From Salmonirosea aquatica (GTDB lineage: Bacteria > Bacteroidota > Bacteroidia > Cytophagales > Spirosomataceae): a stretch of DNA of 64,000 nucleotides. Under the pieces are notes generated by a model, which saw nothing but the letters and a program-made list of their open reading frames with translations, did not search any database and had not been told where the DNA came from. The translations under genes and the position numbers were made by a program. Shown here one piece after another: positions 17,623 through 25,477 of this stretch. Each line of letters opens with the position of its first letter. Positions within the stretch are counted from its first letter, which is position 1. Location: NCBI RefSeq assembly GCF_009296315.1, contig NZ_WHLY01000002.1:3330501-3394500 (forward strand), written 5' to 3'.

Positions 17623-18129
17623 TTACTTCCCCTCTTCTCCCATCCACATAAATATCTCTACAATCCGGCTGGCGTTCGGATGCAGGCGGCTCAGAATCAT
17701 CGAAAGATAAATGCGGTGGCTGCCGTCCACAACGAAACGATCGAATTTGGCCAGGATATCGGTGCTGGGATTTTGGTCATGAAACCAATGGCCGAATTTA
17801 CGGTGCCGTGCTTTGCCCCTTCCATCCGTAGAATCGCAGATGAACACGATAACGTGCCGCTGGATCAGGAAGAAATCTTCAAAAATGGCAAATATAGTAG
17901 GCGCTACCCGCTCATCAGCGGTAAGGCGTCCACCAGTCGGATTGTCGGCAATCGAGATGGTCATCTCAAACACTTCCGCGCCCAAATCCATGTAAGCGTT
18001 AAAGTATTCGGAGGAGGGAACGAACTTAATTTCGTAAACTATGTCAGTAATTGTCGTGAAAAAATAGGAGTTGCAGTCCCCACCTACGGCGACATATTGA
18101 TAAGCACTACTCGACTTTTCGCTTTCCAT
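17623..18129 (-). CDS. Hypothetical protein (DUF6169-like)
   Basis: A 168-residue soluble protein that I do not firmly recognise; it resembles from memory a Bacteroidota family called DUF6169. It opens with YQYVAVGGDCNSYFFTTITDIVYEIKF, a beta-rich stretch. Further on it has an FEMTISIADN strand and an HVIVFICDSTDGRGKARHRKFGHWF block rich in His and Arg. The C-terminus has RIYLSMILSRLHPNA. It overlaps the 55-residue gene upstream by 23 bp, so the two are translated as a pair. It converges on the Roco gene with a 46-bp gap. The pairing resembles toxin-antitoxin layout, but nothing in the sequence proves that. Confidence 0.65.
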   Translation of the reverse strand: MESEKSSSAYQYVAVGGDCNSYFFTTITDIVYEIKFVPSSEYFNAYMDLGAEVFEMTISIADNPTGGRLTADERVAPTIFAIFEDFFLIQRHVIVFICDSTDGRGKARHRKFGHWFHDQNPSTDILAKFDRFVVDGSHRIYLSMILSRLHPNASRIVEIFMWMGEEGK

Positions 18130-18274
18130 TGACTTTTTTCAGTTCATCAATAACCGACCGTAGCTCGGGATCATTCTGGTATTTCTCCTCTGCCTCGCGC
18201 TGAGCCTGTTCTTTGACGTTCATCAAATGACGGACAAACTCGATGCCGCTGATGGATTTGGTCTTCGTTTCCAT
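18107..18274 (-). CDS. Small hypothetical protein (55 aa), partner of the 168-aa protein
   Basis: An ATG at 18274 opens a 55-residue frame (METKTKSISGIEFVRHLMNV at the start) ending at TAG 18107. It is highly charged and helical (KEQAQREAEEKYQNDPELRS), with no membrane segment. Its stop lies inside the start of the 168-residue gene, a 23-bp overlap that implies translational coupling. Charged helical proteins of this size are common as antitoxins or chaperones of the gene they overlap, but this is inference. It faces the GH97 promoter. Confidence 0.6.
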   Translation of the reverse strand: METKTKSISGIEFVRHLMNVKEQAQREAEEKYQNDPELRSVIDELKKVNGKRKVE

Positions 18275-18337
18275 GATTATTGCATTTTTGCCCTAAGTTA
18301 CGAATTGTTCACGATAAAGCGGAAGAAGGCAAGTGGG

Positions 18338-18369
18338 TTGTGTCTTGCCATAGCGAATGGCTATCTTTG
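18338..18369 (+). promoter_or_regulatory. Bacteroidota promoter of the GH97 gene
   Basis: TTG at 18338-18340, a 21-bp spacer, then TATCTTTG at 18362-18369, matching TAnnTTTG exactly. Transcription would begin near 18376, about 33 bp before the ATG at 18409. Confidence 0.65.
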
Positions 18370-18408
18370 GCCGTTCAATCAAGCCTATCTCTGTACAATC
18401 GCTTCCCT

Positions 18409-20394
18409 ATGCAATTTTCAAAATCTCTACTCTTTCTCCTTTTCATTTCCCACACCCTTGTCCACGCCCAAAAGGAAATTCAGCTCAAATCCCCCAACGG
18501 AAACATTACGTTTTCGTTCAACCTGATCCGCGACGTACCTACCTACAAAGTGCAGTACAAAGGCACCGAACTCATCGGCGAATCGACTTTGGGGCTGGAT
18601 TTCAAGGAGGGGGGTACCTTTGGCGAAAAACTCCGGATGGGTACCCCTACCTACTGGAACGCCGAGGAAAACTACGATCTGGTAGTCGGCAAAACGAAGT
18701 ACGTATTCAGTTATAGCAAGGCCATTTCCATTCCGCTCATGGAACGGTCGGGCGCGGGGCGGCAGGTCGATCTGGTGGTGCGGGTGTTCAACGAAGGCGT
18801 GGCGTTTCGCTACGAATTTCCGCCGCAGAGCAACTGGGCTTCCTACGAAATGACGGAGGAGCGGAGTACCTTCAACATCAAAGGCAATCCCAAAATCCGC
18901 GCCATGTTGCTGGGTACCTACACCAGTTCGCACGAGCATTACTACCAAAAAATGCCCCTCAGCGAAGTCAAAAACGACACGCTGATGGATATGCCCGCGC
19001 TGTTCGAGTATCCGAATAAAACGTACCTGGCGATCACCGAAGCCAATCTGCGTAACTACGCGGGCATGTACCTAAAGAAAAAAGAGGGGTACCTTGTCAC
19101 ACAACTGTCGCCGTTGCCGGGGCAAAACGAAATCAAAGTCAAAGCCAACCTACCCCATAAAAGTCCGTGGCGGGTGATGATGATCAGCGACCGCATCGGC
19201 GAGCTGATGGAGTCCAACATGATTACGGCCCTGGCCGACTCGAAAATCAAACAGGATTTTTCGTGGCTGAAGCCGGGTAAAACGTCCTTCCACTGGTGGA
19301 ACGGCGACATCATCCCCGACACGACTTTCGCACCGGGTATCAATTTCGAAACCAATAAATACTACATCGACTTCTGCGCCGACAACGGCATCGACTACCA
19401 TTCCGTGATCGGTTACGGCGGTTTTCCGTGGTACATCAGCGATGCGGCGGGCTACGGCATGGTGGGTCCCAACACCGACGTGACGCGCACCGTGGCTACG
19501 CTGGACATGCAGCAGGTATGCGACTACGCCAAGCAGCGGGGCGTGGGAATTCACGTCTGGATTCACTGGCAGGCGCTGTACCAACAACTGGAAGACGCCT
19601 TCACGCAGTTTGAGAAATGGGGCATCAAGGGCATGATGGTGGATTTCATGGACCGTGACGACCAGGAAATGGTCAATATTCAGGAAGAAATTCTGCAGGC
19701 CGCCGCCCGGCACAAATTGTTCATCCAATTTCACGGCTCGTTCAAACCCACCGGTCTGAGCCGTACCTTCCCGAATGAACTAACCCGCGAGGGTACCTAC
19801 AACTACGAAGTGAACAAGTGGAATCCGCAGGGCCTGAGTCCCGACCACGACATCGACATGCCGTTCACGCGGGTACTGGCCGGGCCCACCGACTACCACC
19901 TCGGCGGCTTTCGGGCGGTACCTCCGGCGCAGTTCCACACGCAGTTTACCCGCCCACTGATGGCCGGTACGCGCGCCCACATGCTGGCGATGTACGTGGT
20001 ACTCGAGAGTTACCTGGCCATGGTGGCCGACTACCCCGAGGCGTATCTGAAACAGCCCGGTTTCGATTTTTTACAAAAAATACCCACCACCTGGGACGAA
20101 ACCAAGGTACCCCTGGCGGAAGTGGGTGAACACGTAACGACCGCCCGGCGAAAAGGTACAGAATGGTACATGGGTACGATCAATAACACCAAAGCGCGTA
20201 AAATCACGATTCCGCTTACTTTTCTGGGACAGGGCAAGTACCGCGCGACGCTATACGCCGATGCGAAAGACGTGGCTACCCATCCAAACCAGCTGGACAA
20301 AACGGAACGTACCGTAACCGCTACCGATTCCATCGAAGCCAATTTGGCAGCGGGTGGTGGGCAGGTCGTTCATTTTGTGAAGGTTATGGAGTAA
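18409..20394 (+). CDS. Glycoside hydrolase family 97 (alpha-glucosidase/galactosidase)
   Basis: An exported enzyme that removes alpha-linked glucose or galactose from oligosaccharides. The start at 18409 gives a signal peptide (MQFSKSLLFLLFISHTLVHAQ); longer in-frame sequence upstream crosses the promoter. The GH97 N-terminal beta-sandwich opens with IQLKSPNGNITFSF. The catalytic barrel carries FHWWNGDIIPD, GVGIHVWIHWQ and MVDFMDRDDQ, with Asp412. The retaining members of the family have a nucleophile Asp in this position, whereas inverting SusB uses glutamates, so a retaining enzyme is more likely. A C-terminal beta domain finishes it. The length (661 aa) is normal. There is no SusC/D pair beside it. 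Confidence 0.9.
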   Translation: MQFSKSLLFLLFISHTLVHAQKEIQLKSPNGNITFSFNLIRDVPTYKVQYKGTELIGESTLGLDFKEGGTFGEKLRMGTPTYWNAEENYDLVVGKTKYVFSYSKAISIPLMERSGAGRQVDLVVRVFNEGVAFRYEFPPQSNWASYEMTEERSTFNIKGNPKIRAMLLGTYTSSHEHYYQKMPLSEVKNDTLMDMPALFEYPNKTYLAITEANLRNYAGMYLKKKEGYLVTQLSPLPGQNEIKVKANLPHKSPWRVMMISDRIGELMESNMITALADSKIKQDFSWLKPGKTSFHWWNGDIIPDTTFAPGINFETNKYYIDFCADNGIDYHSVIGYGGFPWYISDAAGYGMVGPNTDVTRTVATLDMQQVCDYAKQRGVGIHVWIHWQALYQQLEDAFTQFEKWGIKGMMVDFMDRDDQEMVNIQEEILQAAARHKLFIQFHGSFKPTGLSRTFPNELTREGTYNYEVNKWNPQGLSPDHDIDMPFTRVLAGPTDYHLGGFRAVPPAQFHTQFTRPLMAGTRAHMLAMYVVLESYLAMVADYPEAYLKQPGFDFLQKIPTTWDETKVPLAEVGEHVTTARRKGTEWYMGTINNTKARKITIPLTFLGQGKYRATLYADAKDVATHPNQLDKTERTVTATDSIEANLAAGGGQVVHFVKVME

Positions 20395-20462
20395 GAAGAG
20401 CCATATTTTCTGTACGTACCACTAATTATTTAGAAAGATTCTAAGAAATAGAGCGTGAAACC

Positions 20463-20492
20463 TTTGACAAGTGATTTCATTCTCTATTTTTG
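20463..20492 (+). promoter_or_regulatory. Bacteroidota promoter of the PepSY gene
   Basis: TTTG at 20463-20466, an 18-bp spacer, and TATTTTTG at 20485-20492, both exact matches. The ATG of the PepSY protein is 40 bp downstream at 20532, which supports that start over an in-frame upstream one inside the promoter. Confidence 0.7.
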
Positions 20493-20531
20493 CGCTTTCG
20501 ATCTGCTAAAAATCAATTTTCTATAAAATAC

Positions 20532-21656
20532 ATGGCCAAAGCTTCCGACCTCGACAACCTTGTCTATGCTGTTCACAAATGGTGCGGGTTGATCGCCGGC
20601 CTGTTTATTCTGATGCTGAGTAGTACGGGTACCCTCCTGCTTTTCAATGACGAAATAGATACCGCCACCAATGCCGAAATGGTCAAGGTAAGCGCCGAAG
20701 GGCCGCGCCTTTCGGCCGATCAGTTGGTGACGGCGTTGGTTCAGAAGTATCCCGATGCCTCGCTTAACAATACCATTTTATACCCCGACGCATCCGACCG
20801 TGCGCCGATGACGCAGCTCCGGCAGGATGGCAAAAACTGGTGGGTGTACCAAGACCCCGCGACTGGCGCAGTGCTGGGGCAGCGCGAACCCAACGAGACA
20901 TTGATGAAGCAGATACTACACGTCCACGAACACCTCACGCTGGGAGCAACAGGTCACGCGATTCTGCTGGTAGTGGGCATTGCGCTGGTTCTGCTGGTAT
21001 TGACGGGCGTATGGTACTACCGTGCGTCGCTTTTGTCAGTATTTAAGATTGGCGTGCGTAACCGCAACACCTACCTTGCCAACTCCGATTTGCACAAACT
21101 GGTGGGTGTGTTAAGTTTCCTTTTCCTGTTGCTGATGGGGGTTACGGGAAGCTTCATGCACTGGGAGAAAGTGGAGCGGATGTTCGATGGCCCGCCACCG
21201 GCTGCGGCCCGGCCCGAAGGTACCCCAGCTGAATCCGTTGCGCCTGATTATACCCGGCTTTCGCTGGCCAGTAGTTTGCAGATTGCCGAAAAAGCGATCC
21301 CTAATTTTACGCCCGCCCAAATCAGGTACCCCCGTGCCGCCGATGGTAACGTCGTCATCGCCGGTACGCGTCCCGAAAGCAATCGTCTGCTGGGATTATA
21401 CACCTCTTCGGTAGAAATAAACCCCGCCAATGGCGAGGTAGTGAAAATAGAACATGCCGAGGATCGTGACTTCGAGGCCAACGCCGAAGCGACGGTCGAG
21501 CAAATCCACTTCGGGCATTATGGTGGAATATTCACTCAGCTACTCTACGGCCTGGGTGGCATTGGCCTGGGTACCATGACCGTCACGGGGTTTGTGATCT
21601 GGTGGGAAAAACGCAAGTTTCCCAAGAAGAAAGCCAAGGCGGTACGGATGGCGTAG
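20532..21656 (+). CDS. PepSY-associated membrane protein (iron-uptake type)
   Basis: A four-helix inner-membrane protein of the PepSY_TM family, which often accompanies siderophore receptors and may reduce ferric siderophores using haem held by helix histidines. Helix 1 is HKWCGLIAGLFILMLSSTG. Helix 2 follows HVHEHLTLGATGHA. Helix 3 is HKLVGVLSFLFLLLMGVTG and helix 4 TMTVTGFVIWWEKRK. PepSY-like periplasmic stretches lie between helices 1-2 and 3-4. The tail is basic. It starts at the ATG at 20532. It converges on the FAD oxidoreductase with only six bases between stops. Confidence 0.85.
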   Translation: MAKASDLDNLVYAVHKWCGLIAGLFILMLSSTGTLLLFNDEIDTATNAEMVKVSAEGPRLSADQLVTALVQKYPDASLNNTILYPDASDRAPMTQLRQDGKNWWVYQDPATGAVLGQREPNETLMKQILHVHEHLTLGATGHAILLVVGIALVLLVLTGVWYYRASLLSVFKIGVRNRNTYLANSDLHKLVGVLSFLFLLLMGVTGSFMHWEKVERMFDGPPPAAARPEGTPAESVAPDYTRLSLASSLQIAEKAIPNFTPAQIRYPRAADGNVVIAGTRPESNRLLGLYTSSVEINPANGEVVKIEHAEDRDFEANAEATVEQIHFGHYGGIFTQLLYGLGGIGLGTMTVTGFVIWWEKRKFPKKKAKAVRMA

Positions 21657-21662
21657 GCTGGT

Positions 21663-22628
21663 CTAGGTATTCGTGCCTTCGATCAAAGCCCGAGCCATCT
21701 GCCGGCCCGACTGAAACGCCCCCTCAACATTCCCCATGCCAAAGCCATCGCCACCCAGCAACGTAGGAAAGGGCATAGGTACCTCAAGGTACCCCTCCGG
21801 GTGACGTACCTCGGCGAGGCTGTACCGCCAGCGGTGTACCTGGTACTCCGTCACACTTTCGGCGGGTACCCACTCCGTGAGCTGATCCAGTAGTTTTTGT
21901 CCGGCTGCCCGCAAATCACCTTCCAGATGTTCGACGCTGAAAGCGGGCGTAGCGTGGATTGTCACGGTCGCTTGTTCGGGTGCAATGCCTTTTTGCTGAT
22001 TGTCAATCACTTTTTCTATACCGCCCGTTTCCAATATTTGCATACCCGGGGCCGGAATGCGGCTGGGCTGATTCAACAGGGCGATGACCGCCAGGCAAGG
22101 CTGGTACGTGATCGCTTGCAAGGCCCCTTGTTCGGCTTCGGGTAGGTTGAGGTCGCTGTCTCCCAAGAGGGTCAGAGCCTGAGGGGCCGGAATGGTTAGC
22201 AGGAGTGCATCGGCGCGGAAGGTGTTCCCGGACTCGGTCGTGACCCGGCAACTGGCTTCATCGCCCTCAATCAATATAGCGCGTTCCTGCAACGCAATGT
22301 TCAATCCCTGAGCCAGGTATTTGGGTATGGTACTCATGCCCTGGGCGCCAAAATACCGTGGGTACTCGATGCCCGCTTCTGACAAATCCCAGGCTTCGGC
22401 AATGCCCTCAGCGGTAAGTTGATCCAGGAGTTGCCGGAATTCGGGTGTGCGCACCGAAAAGTACTGGGCCCCGTGGTCGGCGCGGGTGTGGTCGATTCGC
22501 CGTGTGGCCATGCGCCCGCCAACGCCCCGGCCTTTGTCCAGAATAGTCACCTCCCAACCATAGTTGGTCAGCTCGCGGGCGGCGGTAAGCCCGGCCATAC
22601 CCGCCCCGATGATGATGCAAGAATTCAT
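21663..22628 (-). CDS. FAD-dependent oxidoreductase, renalase-like
   Basis: A cytoplasmic flavoprotein of the amine oxidase/renalase group. The dinucleotide fold is at the very N-terminus (IIIGAGMAGLTAARELTNYG, then VTILDKGRGVGGRMATRR), and a C-terminal FAD contact appears as GDGFGMGNVEGAFQSGRQMA. The length (321 aa) equals that of bacterial renalase-like proteins, some of which oxidise wrong forms of dihydronicotinamide cofactors. The true substrate here is not known. It starts at an ATG that reads straight into the fold, with no signal peptide. Confidence 0.85.
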   Translation of the reverse strand: MNSCIIIGAGMAGLTAARELTNYGWEVTILDKGRGVGGRMATRRIDHTRADHGAQYFSVRTPEFRQLLDQLTAEGIAEAWDLSEAGIEYPRYFGAQGMSTIPKYLAQGLNIALQERAILIEGDEASCRVTTESGNTFRADALLLTIPAPQALTLLGDSDLNLPEAEQGALQAITYQPCLAVIALLNQPSRIPAPGMQILETGGIEKVIDNQQKGIAPEQATVTIHATPAFSVEHLEGDLRAAGQKLLDQLTEWVPAESVTEYQVHRWRYSLAEVRHPEGYLEVPMPFPTLLGGDGFGMGNVEGAFQSGRQMARALIEGTNT

Positions 22629-22652
22629 GCGTGGTGTTTTGATGGAAAAAAA

Positions 22653-22680
22653 AGCCAGCAGCCGATAGCCGACAGCCGGC
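22653..22680. repeat. Heptanucleotide tandem repeat, four units
   Basis: AGCCAGC, AGCCGAT, AGCCGAC and AGCCGGC follow each other without gaps, all AGCC plus three variable bases. The tract lies in the 93-bp gap between two divergent genes, in their shared upstream region. Confidence 0.8.
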
Positions 22681-22721
22681 AGCTACCCCTTACTTTTACC
22701 TTCAACAAGAAATAGCGGGCA

Positions 22722-23576
22722 TTGTTGAAAAATAACTCCTCCTTCCTTTTCCGATTTTATAAGGTTCTGAGATTCCTGATGATAGGGATATTACTGGCCG
22801 TCACAAGCTATTTTTTTCTGTATTCCCACATTTTTTATTGTCAGACCATTGCCTATTCCGATTTTGAAAAAGTAAGCGAAAACCTGTACGTGAGCGACGG
22901 AATCGACCAGTCCCAGCGGCAGCAAATGTACGCCTCGATCCGGAAAGCGCGCAGCAGAGTGGTGGCGTTCTGGGGAAAATCCATGGGCGAGGCTACGCTC
23001 ATTCTGTGCAGCAATCCTGACGAGTACCAGAAGTACTGCCACAGTAGCGAAGGTGCAGGTTGCAGCCTGGGTACCCCCTGGGGCGATTCGTACATCATTC
23101 TGAATCCGTACGGGCTCAATGAAGATGTGATCAGCCACGAAATGTGTCATGATGAATTGTTCAGCCGCCTGGGCTGGTGGAGAGCCACGACCCAGATTCC
23201 GCAGTGGTTCAATGAAGGCCTGGCCCTGATGCTGGACCGCCGTTTTGTGCCGGAAACCGATCCTCTGCCCCGGTACCTCAGTTATAAGGACGAATGGATG
23301 TACCTCACGCACGGGGCCCAGGAAGTGCTGGAACTGGATGACCTGAGCTCGATGAAGGGATTCTTCGGGGGTAACCAGCGGCACGTCATGCTCGCCTACA
23401 TGACCGCCGGGATGGAAGTAGCCTACTGGCTGATGCTGACCAACCCCAGGAATGTGCGGGTACTTCTGGACGCCGTAGCCCGGGGCGGCGAGTTCACCAG
23501 CACCTACGAACGCATGAGAAAAGCCGGGGAAATCCAGCGTCATGTACCGCCGTCTTCGTCCTACCCTTTACGCTGA
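22722..23576 (+). CDS. Membrane-anchored putative zinc metallopeptidase
   Basis: A single N-terminal membrane helix (VLRFLMIGILLAVTSYFFLYS) is followed by an extracytoplasmic domain. It has a gluzincin-type active site: HEMCH at residues 139-143 and a downstream Glu165 in QWFNEGLALML, 22 residues on, as in peptidase-MA-like proteins. The pattern of paired cysteines (CHSSEGAGC) suggests an oxidised compartment. The start is a TTG at 22722; the first ATG (22779) would cut into the membrane helix. The substrate is unknown. It may be an inactive relative, but all three zinc ligands are present. Confidence 0.75.
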   Translation: MLKNNSSFLFRFYKVLRFLMIGILLAVTSYFFLYSHIFYCQTIAYSDFEKVSENLYVSDGIDQSQRQQMYASIRKARSRVVAFWGKSMGEATLILCSNPDEYQKYCHSSEGAGCSLGTPWGDSYIILNPYGLNEDVISHEMCHDELFSRLGWWRATTQIPQWFNEGLALMLDRRFVPETDPLPRYLSYKDEWMYLTHGAQEVLELDDLSSMKGFFGGNQRHVMLAYMTAGMEVAYWLMLTNPRNVRVLLDAVARGGEFTSTYERMRKAGEIQRHVPPSSSYPLR

Positions 23577-23681
23577 TTTTGTAGGATTAACGTAAAATCG
23601 TGCATTATTTTCACAAAAAACGTACTTTCGCCTTCACGTAAAAAATCAACCTTCTGCTACCACATTTAACCCTGCCTGACG

Positions 23682-25301
23682 ATGCAACAATTACAAACGC
23701 TGGATTACGTTGTTTTTTTCTTTTACTTCCTGATCGTAGCGGGCTACGGGTACTGGATTTACAACCGTAAGAAATCCGCCGCGGCTTCCACCACCGACTT
23801 TTTCCTGGCCGAAGGATCGCTTACCTGGTGGGCCATCGGAGCCTCACTGATTGCTTCCAATATTTCCGCCGAGCAGTTCATCGGTATGTCGGGCAATGGC
23901 TTTTCGATGGGGCTGGCCATATCGACCTACGAGTGGATGGCCGCCGCCACGCTGATCATCGTAGCCGTGTTTTTTATGCCTATCTACCTCAAAAACCGCA
24001 TCTTTACCATGCCGCAGTTTCTTGAGCAGCGGTATAATAAGAGCGTGAGCCTGATCATGGCTATTTTCTGGCTGGCGCTGTACATACTGGTCAACCTGAC
24101 CTCGATCCTTTACCTGGGCGCACTGGCCGTTTCTGGTATTTCCGGGCTCGATTTCGACTTCTGTATGTGGGCGCTGGCGATTTTTGCCATCATCATTACG
24201 CTGGGGGGGATGAAGGTAATCGGCTATACCGACGTAATTCAGGTGTTTTTTCTGGTGCTGGGCGGATTGGCCACTACCTACCTGGCCCTCAATCTGGTGT
24301 CGGACGACGCGGGACGGCAAGGAATGCTGGACGGATTCAGGGCCATGACCCAGAACCACGACGACCATTTCCACATGATTTTTCAAAAAGGCAATCCCTT
24401 CTACTCGCAGCTGCCCGGCCTTACGGTCCTGATCGGCGGGATGTGGATCGTGAACCTAAATTATTGGGGATGCAACCAGTACATTACGCAGCGCGCGCTT
24501 GGGGCCGACCTCAAGACCGCCCGGAACGGTATTCTTTTCGCCGCTTTCTTGAAGCTGCTCATGCCCGTGATCGTGGTACTGCCGGGGATCGCGGCTTACT
24601 CGCTGTATAGCCGGGGAATGTTCCAGACCGAAATGCTGGGTCCTGATGGCGTACTGCTGCCCGACAAAGCCTACCCTGTGCTGCTGAACCTGTTACCCGT
24701 GGGTCTGAAAGGTCTGTCATTTGCGGCCCTGACGGCGGCGGTAGTGGCTTCATTGGCCGGTAAAGCCAACAGTATCTCCACGATTTTTACGCTCGACATT
24801 TTCAAGAACTATATCGGCAAGGATAAAACCGAAGCGCAGCTGGTTCGTACGGGCCGCGTGGTGGTGATCGTCGCCATGGTACTGGCTATCGTCGTGGCTC
24901 CCTTCATGGGGATTGACAAGAAAGGTGGTTTTCAGTTCATTCAGGAAATGACAGGCTTGCTTTCGCCCGGTATATTCGCTGCCTTTGCCATGGGCTTTTT
25001 CTGGAAGCGTACCAACTCCGCCGGAGCGCTGTTCGCCATCGTGGGCGGCTTCCTGATCGCCTTATGTATGCACAATGGTTTTCCGCCCTTCTCCGGCTGG
25101 GAAACCGTACCTTTCCTCGATCGCATGGGCGTCGTATTCTTGATCTGCGTGGTGGTGATGGTCGTACTCGGCTTTGTGGCTCCCACTCAGAACAAAGGGC
25201 TTGCCATTGATGCCTCGATGTTCAGGACGCACCGCTCGTTCACGATTGGTGCTCTGGTCGTAATTGCTACCATTACGTTCCTGTACACGTACTTCTGGTA
25301 G
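23682..25301 (+). CDS. Sodium:solute symporter (SSS family, SGLT-like)
   Basis: A polytopic inner-membrane protein (about 14 helices) that uses the sodium gradient to import a small solute, most likely a sugar. The family mark is near residues 40-75 (TDFFLAEGSLTWWAIGASL, SNISAEQFIGMSG), together with WNLNYWGCNQYITQRALG-like sequence in the middle and LAGKANSISTIFTLDIF, the sodium-site helix. Similarity to the vSGLT branch suggests galactose or glucose, consistent with GH97 upstream, but that is inference. The ATG at 23682 opens directly into the first helix. A strong terminator follows. Confidence 0.9.
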   Translation: MQQLQTLDYVVFFFYFLIVAGYGYWIYNRKKSAAASTTDFFLAEGSLTWWAIGASLIASNISAEQFIGMSGNGFSMGLAISTYEWMAAATLIIVAVFFMPIYLKNRIFTMPQFLEQRYNKSVSLIMAIFWLALYILVNLTSILYLGALAVSGISGLDFDFCMWALAIFAIIITLGGMKVIGYTDVIQVFFLVLGGLATTYLALNLVSDDAGRQGMLDGFRAMTQNHDDHFHMIFQKGNPFYSQLPGLTVLIGGMWIVNLNYWGCNQYITQRALGADLKTARNGILFAAFLKLLMPVIVVLPGIAAYSLYSRGMFQTEMLGPDGVLLPDKAYPVLLNLLPVGLKGLSFAALTAAVVASLAGKANSISTIFTLDIFKNYIGKDKTEAQLVRTGRVVVIVAMVLAIVVAPFMGIDKKGGFQFIQEMTGLLSPGIFAAFAMGFFWKRTNSAGALFAIVGGFLIALCMHNGFPPFSGWETVPFLDRMGVVFLICVVVMVVLGFVAPTQNKGLAIDASMFRTHRSFTIGALVVIATITFLYTYFW

Positions 25302-25324
25302 AGTACCTAAGGTACCTTTTGAAA

Positions 25325-25374
25325 GCCTCCGCCCTGCTCAAGGTTTCCAAATCTCGAGCAGGGCGGAGGCTTTT
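25325..25374. terminator. Strong terminator after the symporter
   Basis: Fifteen-base arms GCCTCCGCCCTGCTC (25325-25339) and GAGCAGGGCGGAGGC (25356-25370) are fully complementary around a 16-nt loop. A-rich sequence precedes and a T-run follows. It lies between convergent genes and may also end lptD transcription. Confidence 0.88.
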
Positions 25375-25477
25375 AATTTTGTCTGGATTAGTAGTTTAAG
25401 TAAGGAAGGTACCCCCGAGTAACGGAAGGCAAAAGTGGCATTCCGCAGAAGGGTCTGCCGACCGTCCCACAACTGCA

